Shown piece by piece: positions 23,388 to 35,560 of a DNA stretch of 64,000 nucleotides. The stretch is taken from NCBI GenBank assembly GCA_946902985.2, contig OX336388.2:1209782609-1209846608 (forward strand). Direction: 5' to 3'. Each line of letters begins with the position of its first letter. The stretch's first letter is position 1. Made by a program: the position numbers and the translations under genes. This stretch comes from Meconema thalassinum. Its lineage: Eukaryota; Arthropoda; Insecta; Orthoptera; Tettigoniidae. The notes under the pieces were generated by a model that saw only the letters and a program-made list of their open reading frames with translations, searched no databases and had not been told where the DNA came from.

Positions 23388-26300
23388 GTAGCATATGGTT
23401 GTTGTTTTTACTTCTTCAGACAGGTTCCGAGCAAGCGCTCGTATCAACGCTGAACCTGCTGTTTTCAGACCAAATGGTAAGCGTAAGTAAGAATATGTAT
23501 GCTGGTCGAATAAAAACCCAGTTAATAAGCTTGTTTTCTCCTCCAGAGCAAGATGGTGAAAACTTGCTGTCACGTCAAGATTTGAGAAAACAGTCTTTCC
23601 TTTGAACCTCCTGAGGACCTCCTTAATGGGCGGCACTTGGTCAAATTCTGGTATGACCTTGGAATTCAAATTTCGTAGGTCCAGGCATATCCTTACACTT
23701 CCGTCCTGTTTAGGTACAACTACCAGTGGGCTGACATAAGGTGTGGCCGTCTTCACAATGACGCCTGCCTGTAGCATTTCCTGTATTGCTTCTTTGACCT
23801 TTAAATAATGTTTCTCGGCTACAGGATACGGCTTCTGTCTGAATGGTGTCCAGTCACTGACCTGGAACGCATACTGGAAATTCTTGATCCGGCCAGGTCT
23901 CGAATCGAAGACTCCTTTGTATTCAAATAGCAGATCCCTTAGAATTTGCTTATGCTCTGGACCAATTTTAGCTTCCTCTATCTTTTCTTCCAGGCATTCT
24001 TCAAATTTTGGTTCGAGGTCCTTTTCAATGTCTGCGGCCAGTGTTGCCAACTCTTCCTCGATGTCTTCTGTTGTCAATACTGCATCCCCAGTCATATCTC
24101 CGTATGTATGCCATACGTACTCTTCTGGTCTCGTTTCATTGTGTTTTAAAGAGAGCTCTAAATCTTCCTTTCCCTCACTCATAACAATGTCTTGCGAGAG
24201 ATCTATAATGACTTTATATTCTCTTATGAATTCCATGCCAACAATAATGTTAATAGGCAGCTTATTCACAAGTAGGAGGCTCTGTGAGAATGTAGAGTTC
24301 CCTATCTGCAAATCTAAAAATACTTGGTATCTGCATATCATAACTTTATCTGGTATCACGCCTTTTATCTTCACGCTTGAAATAGGTATTTTCAATACGT
24401 GGATTTTACTTTGGATTTCATTATATAATGCCTGGGTTATCAAACATACCGTTGAACCTGTATCTATGAGACTTCTTATCTTCATGCCTGCGATGTTTAC
24501 AATAATAATGGGTAGTTCCCTTCCCACATTGACCGTCCCTTCATCTATGTCTTCAATAAGCTCCTCAGGTTTGGCAATCCAGTTAACTACATTCACTGTA
24601 TTCCATCCTGTATTTATCTCTCTTTGGTCATTTAATTTTGGTGTTTTTTTTTCGATTGCTCCATTCTTTGTGGAGTTCTTCTGTCTGTCTTCGTACTGCT
24701 GAAGTTCCAGACTCTTGGCACCGTCATCATTTTTATAGATGTCGGGTGACCTTCGATTCTTAATCGCTTCATCCCAGTGAACTTGCGATTGTCTATGGTC
24801 GTCTCCACGCTCTTCCATGTATCTTAAAGATGCGTGATAGCGTTCTTCCGCCTCTTCATCGAACCCGCGACTCTGTTCTTGGGATCTCCATCCTTGGTTG
24901 TTCCCATTTCGGCCGTAATTCCTTCTGTTATCAGCTTGCTGGTCTCTTGTGCCGCGCTGATTCCAGGCTTTCCTTCCTCGGTTTCCACGGTTCGATCCTC
25001 CTCGATATGCTGGCCTCCAATTCTGGTTTTCCCGTCCTTCGCGTTGCCAGTCTGATTTCTCCGTTTCGGTGCTTGTGGACTTACTTTTTGTCTGCACCTT
25101 AGTCGATTCAGTCGGTGTAGTCGTCATGTTGACTTGTTCCATGTTCCGACTTTGCCTTGTGTGCTGCGCTGTGGTGAGATCGAGTTGTCTCAGCACTTCC
25201 TCCATATCGATCGCGGTCTTGGCGTTTGCTGAGATTAATAGACGTTCTACTTCATACGGTAGCTGCTTGGCTATCGCTATACACAAATCTGACTCTCTAA
25301 TTCCTTCATCAAGTTCGCGGAAACGGCACAATTGAGCCACAAAAAATTCTGCATACTTCGTCGGATTATTAGTGCTATAACGCCTAGAATACAAGTCCAG
25401 TCTGAGGTTCTGCAGTATACTCGCGTCCCAGTACCTGCTTAAAAATGCCTGGCGAAATTCGTCAACGGTGTCGAACGTGTACCGAAAACTCCTAAACCAT
25501 AAGGCACACTCGCCCTCCGTCAGTTTTTCAATCGCTCTCAACCTTCGCTCTGGCGGTACCTTCGCGTCATTCAAGTACTCGGAAACTTCTTTAAGCCAGT
25601 ACTTGGGTGTCATGTTAGAATTACTCCCAGAGTATTTCTTTGGTTTCTCGTCACTAGCCCTCACAACAGTGACTATTTGATTTTGAACAGCATTTTCATG
25701 CGGTGTTGACATAGCAATTGGCATACCAGGTGTGGTATACGGGCTGTCACTTGGCATGGCTGCATTCTTTGGAGTGGGCTGTATCTCTATATCTGCCCAT
25801 TTATTTCTCCTATTGTCATCTATACTTCCTTCGCTAGACCTAGGATTTCGCAACATGGATTCCTCCTGTGCGATCATTCTAGTTTCTATTTGGCTGTGCC
25901 TATTTTCTGCCCTTTCTAAACGAGCTAATACCTCTCGTTCTATTTTCCCTAGGCGATCCGGGTTTTTCTCTGCCATAGAAAATACCTTTTCCTTGTCATC
26001 TTTAAGGTTTTTTTTCAAGTGGGAAATTTCCCCCGCTAGACTTTCTCTTACCTCGGTAAGAGTTTTATCGCTGGCTTCAGTCTTCAAGCCTTCTCGAAGT
26101 TCAAATTCTTCTCGTAAGCCGGTAACTTCTTTTTGTATGTGACCCTGCATATGACAGATTTCAGTCCTTATTTTCGTGACTTCTCCCTGGTCCTCATCCT
26201 GCCTTTTATGAATAACTGCTAGGTCGCTCTGAGTTTGTTCTAACTCTTTTTGCACCTTCCCGACCTGCCTTTTCATATTTGACATTATTTCCTTATTCTC

Positions 26301-26999
26301 TTGATCAGAAGTTTTTATTTCATGGATTTCCTTGCATTGGTCAAGGATATTCTGATCCTGCTTTCTTAAGGCTTCGTCTACCGCCTTTGCGTAGCCTGCC
26401 ATTCGCGTATTCCATTTTACGTCGCTGTCTTCGAGCCTTTGATCCACGGTCTGAGTGAACGTATTAAATTGCTCCTGTTGACGTTTAGTATTTGCTTCAT
26501 TCTGACTCTGAATGTCTTTAAGCTCCATGGACATACTGCTTAAGCTTTCATTAATCTCACGCTGTGACTCTCTGCACGCTTGCAGATTATTCTCTAGTTT
26601 TAGCTCTATAGACTCAAAGCGTTTATCGTTATCAGCTTGCATCTCTGAGACCACGCTAACAATATTCTTAGTTACTTCTTGCTTAATGGACTCTTTAACG
26701 TCATCCATTTTTCTATTGACATCTAACTGATTAGCCTCTAATCTAGTGTTCATTTCAGTTTGATTAGCCTCTAAACTAGTGTTTACTTCAGCTTGATTAT
26801 TCTCTAATTGAATATTTACTGTAGCCAACATCTGGCTTACCTTAGTTTGATTGGCATCCAATTGAGTATTGACTGTAGCCAATCTATCTGCTATTTCATC
26901 ATTAAATACTTTCGCTTCTTCCTTACTCTTAGCATTAGTATCATCAAAATGTTCTCTTAACTCAGCGATACACCTGAGTATCTCCTCAGTTCCAGCCAT
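23388..26999 (-). CDS. Gypsy gag-protease-RT N-terminal part (truncated by solo LTR)
   Basis: Gag packages element RNA; protease and RT process and copy it. The chosen start is Met at 26999 (MAGTEEILRC). The first ~350 residues are predicted coiled coil, opening with 11-residue repeats (VNTQLDANQTK, VNTSLEANQTE, MNTRLEANQLD). A retrotransposon gag domain follows at about 25640-25130 (PKYWLKEVSEYLNDAKVPPE, then YDxF/ALWFRSF-type text), then an RG-rich tract (RGGSNRGNRGRK) in place of any CCHC knuckle. The protease has LIDTGSTVCLITQ (about 24470). The RT begins with VSPLVVVPKQDGSVRICLDL (about 23720-23660) and reaches CYV of the YxDD box. The frame is open without stops for over 1,200 codons. 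It is cut at 23388 by the solo LTR; the frame then runs a few codons into it and ends. Confidence 0.88.
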
Positions 27000-27656
27000 C
27001 CTGTATTTCTTAATTTGAGAATCAGGTAGGCCGCAGCTGAACATGCTGGCGCGTTCTATTGGAAAAAAAGGATTCCGATCTCGCGACAACAACAACAACA
27101 ACATATTACAAAGTGCCGAAACCACCTATGGAATGGGTATAGACCCACGTACCCGTCTGACAACAGTGTCTGACGTCTGAGTATCATCTAGAAAGACTCA
27201 CACCCGCTCAAACAGAGTTTGAGGAAAAAATACTATTATTATGGTTTTCCCCATGAAAACTATGCTATTATTATGGGGTTTTCTGAATCCCATAAGCCTT
27301 CCACGTCTCTGGGCGCCATGATAATGAAAGGGAGTTTTGTATCAATGGTTTGGTCCATTGTAAGACATCGACCATATTCTGAATTATCAATAAAACTGTC
27401 CATGGAGTGGTTTTTACTGCCGAATGCCCCACCTGGGCGGCCATGATAAAGTTTAGGTCTACATGTAAAGAGGTGACAAGTTACATTTACATTTAAGCAT
27501 GTCTTATGGAGGATTATTAACATTTATTTTGACGTGAAGGCTTATTAACAAATGGGACGCGGCCTTTTCCTAGTTTATCCTAATTTTCCTGCTGTACTTA
27601 CTTCTACCATTAATATCTTGGCCGACTTTTAGCAGTACCTGTGACTCAATCCTGGT
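27000..27656 (-). other. Gypsy untranslated leader
   Basis: Between the 5' LTR and the chosen gag start (26999). The frame remains open upstream to 27125, but the residues encoded there are not gag-like and include a CAA/CAAC microsatellite (27085-27103), so this part is treated as leader. A short direct repeat (CTATTATTATGG, at about 27230 and 27266) is the only structure seen. Confidence 0.5.
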
Positions 27657-27674
27657 ACAGTGACATCTCCTCCA
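27657..27674 (-). other. Gypsy primer-binding-like site
   Basis: Minus-strand TGGAGGAGATGTCACTGT lies directly inside the 5' LTR. It begins TGG, as required to pair with a tRNA CCA end. I could not match it to a particular tRNA. Confidence 0.5.
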
Positions 27675-30600
27675 TGTACCCAACTGTCATCATGTGGAAC
27701 ATGTGTTCATATCCCAGCTAACTCACGGTCTTTCGAGATATGGGACGTTCCTGCCCACCATACGACCACATGCTCAGGATTTGAGTCTACCAGGTAACTA
27801 GTCTACATGAAAGAAACAACATATTCCTAAACAAAACATTTACTGATCTAAAGTCATGGCTATACAACAAAATACAAACACAGGATAATTTACATTTAAT
27901 TTCCCACAATGCAAATCAGGGTTATTTTGTAAGTCTCTTCTTAATTAGTGCTACACTGCACTCAAATCTATTTCTAGCATCCTATCATTGATACTTTCAG
28001 ACCTCTCTACGAGTCTCCATAGTGTTCATCATGTGACACAATTTTACATAACAGGAGTATCACAACACAAAAGTCACATATCACATTAAATGACATTAAT
28101 CCTGTAAAAATAAGACATTAAACCATTTCTAACGGGCATTTACTTTCATTAGCATAAATTCATTATTCTATGCCTTAATTAACAAATGTTGTTGTGTCGC
28201 GTGAATCATCTTCCTCTTTCCCATCAATATGAAACGCTAAAAGGTGGTACGTTTCCCTTCCAAAATACACATGGAAAGAAATGTTTATAGTTTCACCAAA
28301 CAACGATTTTCTGGGTCAGGTCGAAATTATTATCGTTACAAACGTGTCATGTTCTTAGAAAACATCTACCCGTCTGCATAAATTAGCGTGAACTGGCAAA
28401 AATGCACTTGAAAAGGATGTCTACATTATTTTGGTTCAGTGTTCCTCCTCAGAGAATAACTGGGCCAAATATTATCCGATTTCAATGATCCGACAATGTA
28501 TGTGTGTTGAAACACATCATTTAATTCAATTGGCATCATCATAACAATCATATCTTAATTACATTTCGAAATATCGAGATTCTTCAGTGTCCCACTATGC
28601 TTTTAAAATTAAAGGGCTCCGGCCGACCGACCTCCCCTTCCCCTAGCAGGCAATAAAATTAGTTCCAGCTGGCCGCGCAAGATGGCCGCTGTCTCAGTGG
28701 ACTACTCCCCCACCCCTCTCATCTGCTAGCAAGGTCATCTCTGTTTACAATTGCAGTACAGTGGAGTGACCCAGAGTATTGTCTCAAGTAATTGAGTCAT
28801 TCTGATTATTTAACACCTATATTTATAGTGTATTGGGCTCAACTCTGCTCCTTAATTAACATTCATGGCTGGAGATGGATTCTGTAATAGCCTTGCCGTT
28901 CTATGGTGAATACTAGTGGCTTTGGACGCGCATCATAATGAGAATACAAGATTCTCACCAGCAGCAGTCTCAATAATATAAGGAAATCTGCGTTTCCTAA
29001 ACGACGAACTTTGATTCTTACCTCTCAGGGCAAATCAACCAATACATGTGCTCACGGGGTCTCGAAGAACATCCCTTGTGGCAATTATTCCTGCAAGCGA
29101 TGGATACAGACAGGCTCTGACCAATTCGCTCCGAATAATATAAGTACGCTCCACGGCGGTACTACCTCGTGGATTAGCCAACTTTTCACCTAACGTGCGA
29201 GCTATGCTAGTTTGGTCCCCGCAACTTTATTTACGTAAATCACTGGATTCTACGTTACATTGCTCGCTCAATGCGGCTCAAACAATACTTCTCATAGATG
29301 ACTCATTTATTGAGGTACCCGCGTCCCCTCTGCAATTACACTTAAGCCAAAGCTTCAAATAGCTCCTCAAAACAAAATATGAATTTACTGGCTTACATTA
29401 CTTTAATGGTTCTCAAAAACAATCCTAAGAATTGACCATATTAAATATTCATTCAACACTTCATTGACACTGAAAAACTCTCGTATCTCGCAATAATTAC
29501 ACGTTACTTTCCTACTGTTTACCAAAATACAGTATCTTTATATTAGACATGACACACTTTGAACGTTATTTACGCCAGAAATGCCTATTACTTCACATTA
29601 CTGTTATCGACCCCAGATATTATAATTATTATGATCATTTAACGTTACCGTTACATTCATCACAATTTTAGCCTGACTGGCCATAAACAAATCACCTTCC
29701 AAGCCTTATTCTACCAAATATACGATTGGTGAAAGCTCGTACAATAAGTGACTGTTACATCTTAGTCTCAAAGTGATGCATCGTTGTATGGTGAACTATT
29801 TAGTTAGAATAACATTGTAAATTGGTACTCACTTTTTCATTTTCGCTGAATTATACCAGCACGCCATCTCCGGGCCTACCATGACGCTTGATTTAAGCCA
29901 TCATGCTATATCTCACACGACACTTGATTTCACATATTTCCCACATGATAATCATACTCTTATCAGTGGCTTTTCTCACTTTTACACAATACATATTAAT
30001 CACAATACACATAAACACTTTTGAACACACTATAATAAGATTTATATACAATTTTTCACTATTTCACAGGTTAATCCTTAGTCGGACTCCTCCTAACGCC
30101 TGACCCCAGAGATGCGATGACTATGACAACCGCTGGTCTCCGTGAAAGTCTATCTGCGTGTACGTGCGTTCGATTCTCGTTCCCTTCAATACTGTTTATT
30201 TCACCGTCATGATTACTTGTGATGCTTCTCGGCTCCCATAACTGCAACGATCCTGACGATACTGCGTCATTTATAAATATGACCATACCTCCTGGTATTC
30301 AGTGTCCAAAACCATCCTAAATTATTGCTACGCTGTAGCAAACTACACTTGCGTATAATAATGGATAAATATCTTCTGTAAATTAAATCTTATGCGATTC
30401 ATGATTTATATTTAGAAGCTGTATGATACGCTTCCATTGTTCTTCAGATATATTCTAACATTTCGCGCACTTATTAGCAGCGTTTAGTTTACGTATAGAC
30501 TGCAGATGAACTGAAGATGAACTCAAGACGAACTGAAGACAAACTGGCTTGGTCTGTGCTGCTTCCTCTATATAAAGGTTTCTCGTAAAATGTAGTCCAC

Positions 30601-31387
30601 AGGACACACGAGAGCGACTCCCTTCTTGAAATAATGTATCTCCATTCAAAATGACGTATACACCTTGTTCATCTAGGTGTGGAGGTCCCATAATCACTTG
30701 CGTGCAAGCGATCGCTTCGGCCAATTAATTACAATTAATTGCCTTATTCCATCGCGTCATGACGCCACCGTGGTGATTCCCCTCTGGCTGGTCACCAAAT
30801 CACTCCTCTCGAGCGTAAGCTCGGTGTTAACACGCTCATTTGGATATATAGGCTTTAATTTAGGTGTAGGACCACTCCTAAATTATCTCTCCTAGAATAT
30901 ATCCACCTGGGTGTACATTTCACTCCATTTCGATGCTTCAATTGGCTGCAATCAATTAATTTCCGTGGGCAATCATCCCCACTACAGTCTCAAGCGTTGT
31001 CCATTGGGGACTCCCAGGGTCATTAATTTCGAGCTGTCTCCTCGGTCCAGACGGAAAAAGTTCCACCGGCGCCCTGAACCTCCTCCCATTCGCTAGCTGC
31101 AATTAGTAAAATGTCAAGCTGGCCTGCTTTCACGTTTCTATACTTTAAAAACGTACATATGACTGCAATTTCTGACAATTATTCCCTTAAACAGCTATGA
31201 TATTCACATACAAGCCGAGAAATCATGCGATATTATTATATGTCATTATACATCTCATTGCTCTTCGGGTTCCCTGTAACTGTTCCCCCTCAGAGATCAA
31301 TGGTTCGACTCTAGGCAGAATCATGTGCCAGGTCTTCTCTGTTAAGACCTGAGTTCGATGCCAGTCTGCCGTGACCGATTGGGCACA
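27675..31387 (-). repeat. Gypsy 5' LTR (3,713 bp)
   Basis: Right copy, upstream of gag in element orientation, with the same TG...CA ends. LTRs of this length are far above the few hundred bases typical of insect Gypsy elements. The interior contains an AT-rich half (27.8-30.1 kb) and a GC-richer half that includes the promoter-like region. Confidence 0.92.
30480..30576 (-). promoter_or_regulatory. TATA box and downstream AGTT-word array in 5' LTR
   Basis: On the minus strand, CTTTATATAGAGG (30566-30578) is a TATA-like box. Downstream of it (leftward, about 30545-30490) come repeated ~10-base words containing CAGTTYRTCTTSAG-like text. The same arrangement is in the 3' LTR at about 15990-16086. 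The position inside the LTR suits the retroelement promoter; the transcription start is inferred, not seen. Confidence 0.5.
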
Positions 31388-31588
31388 ATATATATATAAA
31401 CTTTTGAACTGACGGTGGTTTGGGGGTCTGGGGGATGTGAAACGCGAAGATATGTCGAAATTTTCCGGAAGTCGAAACATGGCACCCATTGCAATAGTTA
31501 GCTTTCTGTTGAAATCTACCTAAATTGCAATAGTTAGCTTTCTGATGAAATCTACCTAAAATAGGCTACATAATTAAAAATACTACCA
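31388..31588 (+). repeat. Repeat unit 1, right part
   Basis: ATATAAACTTTTGAACTGAC and the following bases match unit 2 at 32411-32545, so this completes the unit interrupted at 13190. It contains a 35-bp tandem pair (TGCAATAGTTAGCTTTCTG, at about 31491 and 31526). Confidence 0.8.
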
Positions 31589-32545
31589 TCAACGACACCT
31601 AGCTGAGAACTTGGCTACTAGATGCCACCGGAACCAACAACTCGCAACGAACGTTGGAACTTCCCCTCCGAAGGAAAGCAAAATCAGGATTTTTTAGCGC
31701 TCTTAGTAAATCCGACGACTTCAGCCGGGTTTGAACCCGCGACCTTGGGCATAGAAGTTCAGCATGCTACCAGTTCCAATACCGAAGTCGCTTCCCTCAG
31801 ACAGATGGAAAACTGAATGTGATCTCGTGCAGTGGCGTTGTCATACCAACTGCTGATGGCTCATCCCTTATCAATTAAAAGTAAAGTTGTCATGGCAACC
31901 TCTCTTGGCACTTGGCATTTTCTTATAATTTAAATAATTTTTCTCACCCCGTGGCGTAATGGTGGGTCATATCAAAAATGCTTTCAGACAAAAGTTTTAG
32001 GTAATTAATGGAGGAATATTGTCCATTTTGTACGGTTTTGATATTGTGCCTATTAACAGAGATATGATTCAAGTTTCCCGAAAAACCCACTTTTTCCCAC
32101 CCCTTTGGTCAATGGTTGGTGCTATCAAAAAACCTTTCAAACATAAATTTTTGGGCATTATCCGACACATAGTATGACCTTTGAATGGATTCAATATTTC
32201 AGATATTACAGAGTTATAGCGATAATTCACTTTTTTGAAAAAAGCCTCCCATTTTCACCCCCTTTGACCGATTTTGTCCATTAACGACCTCGTCCGAGAT
32301 TTTAAGGGGATACATATTATGTAAAAAATTCAAAGTGATTGGTGCAAAATTACGGCAGTTATCGTGTCCACAAGAAACTGATATCTATACATATATATAC
32401 ATACATAAATTATATATAAACTTTTGAACTGACGGTGGTTTTGGGGTCTGGGGGATGTGAAACACGAAGATATGACGAAATTTTCCGGAAGTCGAAACAT
32501 GGGACCCATTGCAATAGTTAGCTTTCTAATGAAATCTACCTAATA
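31589..32545 (+). repeat. Repeat unit 2 (uninterrupted copy)
   Basis: An uninterrupted paralogue of unit 1, starting ATCAACGACACCTAGCTG. It includes the minus-strand tRNA-like head (about 31710-31790), a TATACATA-type microsatellite (about 32383-32412) at the position where the Gypsy element entered unit 1, and the final GAAATCTACCTAA. Element class unknown; no coding region. Confidence 0.75.
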
Positions 32546-32652
32546 TATAACCAGTTACGTGCCAATTAATAACAAGTTTGTTAATTTTTCTTGCTTCCTG
32601 AAAAGTAGTGTCTTTGTGGATACGCTATTCTGGTCCTTAGCCGGCGTCTAGT

Positions 32653-34197
32653 TAGCCTACTTTCGATTTTTCCAAAAAATGAAAGTAGACTTATGAGATC
32701 AACACAGGGCGAAAAAAAAGTGTGTCGTCTGTGTGTGTGTATGTGTGTGTGTGTGTGTGTGTGTGAGTCTGTGTACTCTGAATGTCTGTCCCCCTCCCCC
32801 CTTTCAATTCGAACACGGTGAACGCGAATCGAACGAATTTTGGTACAAAGGTAGCACTAGCAAAGGACACCTCAGTGTCATGTTTTATATCGCCGCCATC
32901 TTGACGGAAACGTAATGGCGGCCACACAAATATTCAAAGCTTAAATCAAATTACGACTAACCTAATCATCCGATCTCTACCAAATTTTTTAACAACATAC
33001 CTTTATGGGGGGAGCATCCTTTGACCAAACTAATAGGTCATCAGCCTAATAGTTTGCGGATGGCGGCCATCTTTGTGTCAAAATAGATTCCCCCTATTAA
33101 TTCGAACACGGTGAAACCGAATGGAACGAAATTTAGTACAGAGGTAGTACTAGCAAAGGGCACCTCAGTGACATGTTTTATATCGCCGCCATCTTGAGGA
33201 AACGTAATGGCGGCCACAAAAGTTCAAAGCTTAAATCAAATTACGACTAACCTAATCATCCGATCTCTACCAAATTTTGCAACAACATACCATTATAGAG
33301 GAAGCATGCTTTGACCAAATTAATTGGTCATTCGCCTAATAGTTTGCGGATGGCGGCCATCTTTGTGTCAAAATCGTTCCCGCTATTAATTCAAACACGG
33401 TGAAACCGAATGGAACGAAATTTGGTACAGAGGTAGCACTAGTAAAGGGCACCTCTGTGTCATATTTTATATCGCCGCCATCTTGACAGGAACGTAATGG
33501 CGGCCACACAAATGTTCAAAGCTTAGATCAAATTACGACTAACATAATCATCCGATCTCTACCAAATTTTGCAACAACATACCTTTATGGAGGGAGCATC
33601 CTTTGACCAATATAATAGGTCATTAGCCTAATAGTTTATGGATGGGGGCCATCTTTGTGTCAACATCGATTCCCCCTATTAATTCGAACACGGTGTAACC
33701 GAATGGAACGAAATTTGGTACAGAGATAGCACTAGCAAAGGGCACCTCAGTGTCATGTGTTATATCGCCGCCATCTTGACGGAAACGGAATGACGGCCAC
33801 CCAAATGTTAAAAGCTTAAATCAAATTACGACCATCCTAATAATTTGATCTCTACCAGATTTTGCAACAACATGCCTTTTTGTGGAAAGCATCTTATGAC
33901 TGACTACAAGGTCATCAGCCCAATAGTTTGCAAATAGCGGTCATGTATGTGTGCAAATCCATTCCCCATATCAATTCAAACACGGTGAAAAGAATTGAAT
34001 TGAATGACATTTTTTACAGAGGTAGCACTAGCAAAGGGCACCTCATATTCATGTTTAATATCCTTATAACACGTTGTAATTCAACAAGCTATTACAACCA
34101 ACATTCAATTAGACTCCTTGGAGAGAACAAAGAGTTATAACAATACCCATGCATTTAGGAGAAAGTAGGCTATATGTTCTTTACTGAACATCTTGTT
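32653..34197 (+). mobile_element. Helentron-associated (HINE)-like element A
   Basis: The 5' end has GCCTACTTTCGATTTTT followed at once by its near-complement AAAAAATGAAAGTAGAC. The 3' end has GAAAGTAGGC (34161-34170), the exact complement of GCCTACTTTC, then a stem-loop ATGTTC-TTTACT-GAACAT (34174-34191) a few bases from the end. Between them lie a (GT)n tract and a ~293-bp tandem array. Subterminal inverted repeats, central tandem repeats and a terminal hairpin are the known layout of DINE-1/HINE-type non-autonomous Helentrons. Copy B is at 55220-57255. No transposase is encoded. Confidence 0.6.
32795..34075 (+). repeat. ~293-bp tandem array, about 4.4 units
   Basis: The anchor AATTCGAACACGGTG (variant AATTCAAACACGGTG) recurs at about 32806, 33100, 33391, 33683 and 33976, each followed by GCACTAGCAAAGG-like text and ATCGCCGCCATCTTG. 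Units are moderately diverged. Copy B holds essentially one unit (55380-55680), so copy number varies between elements. Confidence 0.9.
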
Positions 34198-35235
34198 TTT
34201 TACTTGAGAATAATTAAAACTTTGAAATGTAAGTTATTTTCAGTAAAGACTAAAAGTTGTACCTTGCTGGTGACAGGTACACGTATCGTAAACTTAACCT
34301 ACGCTTTTAATTGGAAGTCAATTAATAAGGTAAACACTATAACTGGGCTGAGTACATTCATCAAACAGTACACAAGAGAAAAGGGAGGAGAGTTCACAGA
34401 CGTAAACAGTACACCTTCAAATTTTAGTTATTCTGGATTGCAATAATAATAATTCATGAACGTCATAATCATAAAGGGCTCTTTGGGCGATAAGACCAGC
34501 AATTGACCAGTTTTCAGCTGCACCCAAAGTTAGTAACAGTAGAAGGAGAGCCAAGCACGCGACTTTGACCACCGTTGCTCTTTCAACTGAGCTAATGCGG
34601 CAGACGCCTTTATTTATATAGCAAGGGTACATGTGCCACGTTAGGCTGTGATAAAACCATCACATATATTATTTCAGTAGTGTAGATCCCTCCTGCGGCG
34701 CTCACAAGTGACCGAACGGGACAAATGAGCATTCAAATGAAAGAGAATAGACATTAGCAGTGACGAATTGCACTCTAATTTCATAAATATCTATAATTTC
34801 TTCAAAAAATGACTTAAAAATGTACGAAGTGTGCGATTTGCAGATACTGTTGCTGTAGGAAAATACGCTCCATAATTAGGGAACGTAGAACTCGAATTTT
34901 AACTGAAATGTAAATATTGTTCTATAATAATTTGGTTGAAATAAAAACATAACAACCTTTCTCCATAAGTCTCTCATTATAAACCTATTGGGGAAAGTGT
35001 GGTTTATGAACATGCGAGATTTCTCGCACGGGTACGCTAGTTACACTATAATATTGACAAAGGAAGCTTTTAGCTATTAGGTCACATATTTTACAAGCAA
35101 TGTAGATGGAAGGTCAAGAGTTAAGGTCTCTGACGCACGTAGAAGTTGAACCCGGGATCAACTTTGACCGCTACCAATTGATGTAATGTTAATCATCTAT
35201 TCTGTACTCAATATAACTGTAAAGAATGTTGATAT
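34198..35235. other. Non-coding stretch with one tRNA-like motif
   Basis: No gene recognised. On the minus strand, 34605-34570 reads GCATTAGCTCAGTTGAAAG, which looks like a tRNA A-box/D-arm, but no B box follows at the right distance. It may be a decayed SINE head. GAACCCGGGATC at 35150-35161 lacks tRNA context. Confidence 0.35.
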
Positions 35236-35274
35236 ATTGGTTTTCAGTAATTGAAATCCGGTCATGGACCCCAA

Positions 35275-35560
35275 GATCCCACTGATGAGCCTGACTTGTT
35301 GTACCCAGGCGAAACCCCACAAAATACACAGCAAAAAGCTGTTCGTATGAGCCGACTCACATTGTGGGGTCATCCGATGAAAATGGGGGAGAAGGGATAA
35401 CCTAAGAGGTCAATGAGTTCGGCGGTAGAGGGTAAGAGAAGCAGAGGTAGATCTAGGAGGCGATGGTTAGATTCAGCGTTGAACGATTTAAAAACATAAA
35501 TATAAATGAGTAGTCCGTTTGCAAAGGCAGCTAAGTGCATTATAAACGAAACCGAGTAAA
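35275..35560 (+). pseudogene. Decayed LINE 3' end fragment
   Basis: Translation from about 35346 gives VRMSRLTLWGHPMKMGEKG, then after a stop RGRSRRRWLDSALNDLK. The 'RLxLWGHxMxM ... GRxRxRWLDSxxxDLK' pattern is a LINE polymerase C-terminal tail, of a family different from those at 1.8, 3.8 and 6.5 kb. It contains several stops. Confidence 0.45.

Larger units (their letters stand above)
13191..31387 (-). mobile_element. Ty3/Gypsy LTR retrotransposon with 3.7-kb LTRs
   Basis: Two near-identical ~3.7-kb direct repeats, each TGTACCCAA...TTGGGCACA on the plus strand, flank a minus-strand gag-pol. The order protease, RT, RNase H, integrase identifies Ty3/Gypsy. The flanks show ATAT on both sides (13187-13190 and 31388-31391), a plausible 4-bp target duplication although in low-complexity DNA. 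A primer-binding-like site and a polypurine tract abut the LTRs in the correct places. The 18,197-bp span includes a 3,991-bp nested solo LTR. It is non-functional because of that insertion, two nonsense codons and one frameshift. Confidence 0.93.

Noticed and set aside
23884..24702. 272-residue plus-strand open frame
   Set aside because: Antisense shadow of the Gypsy gag-pol; the minus-strand frame carries all recognisable domains.
32733..32915. Cys/Val-repeat frame in the GT tract
   Set aside because: Translation of a (GT)n microsatellite; same for 55221-55531.
34417..34632. 71-residue frame with a signal-peptide-like Leu run
   Set aside because: The Leu run comes from a short pyrimidine-rich repeat; no cleavage context, and the region has a tRNA-like motif on the same strand.
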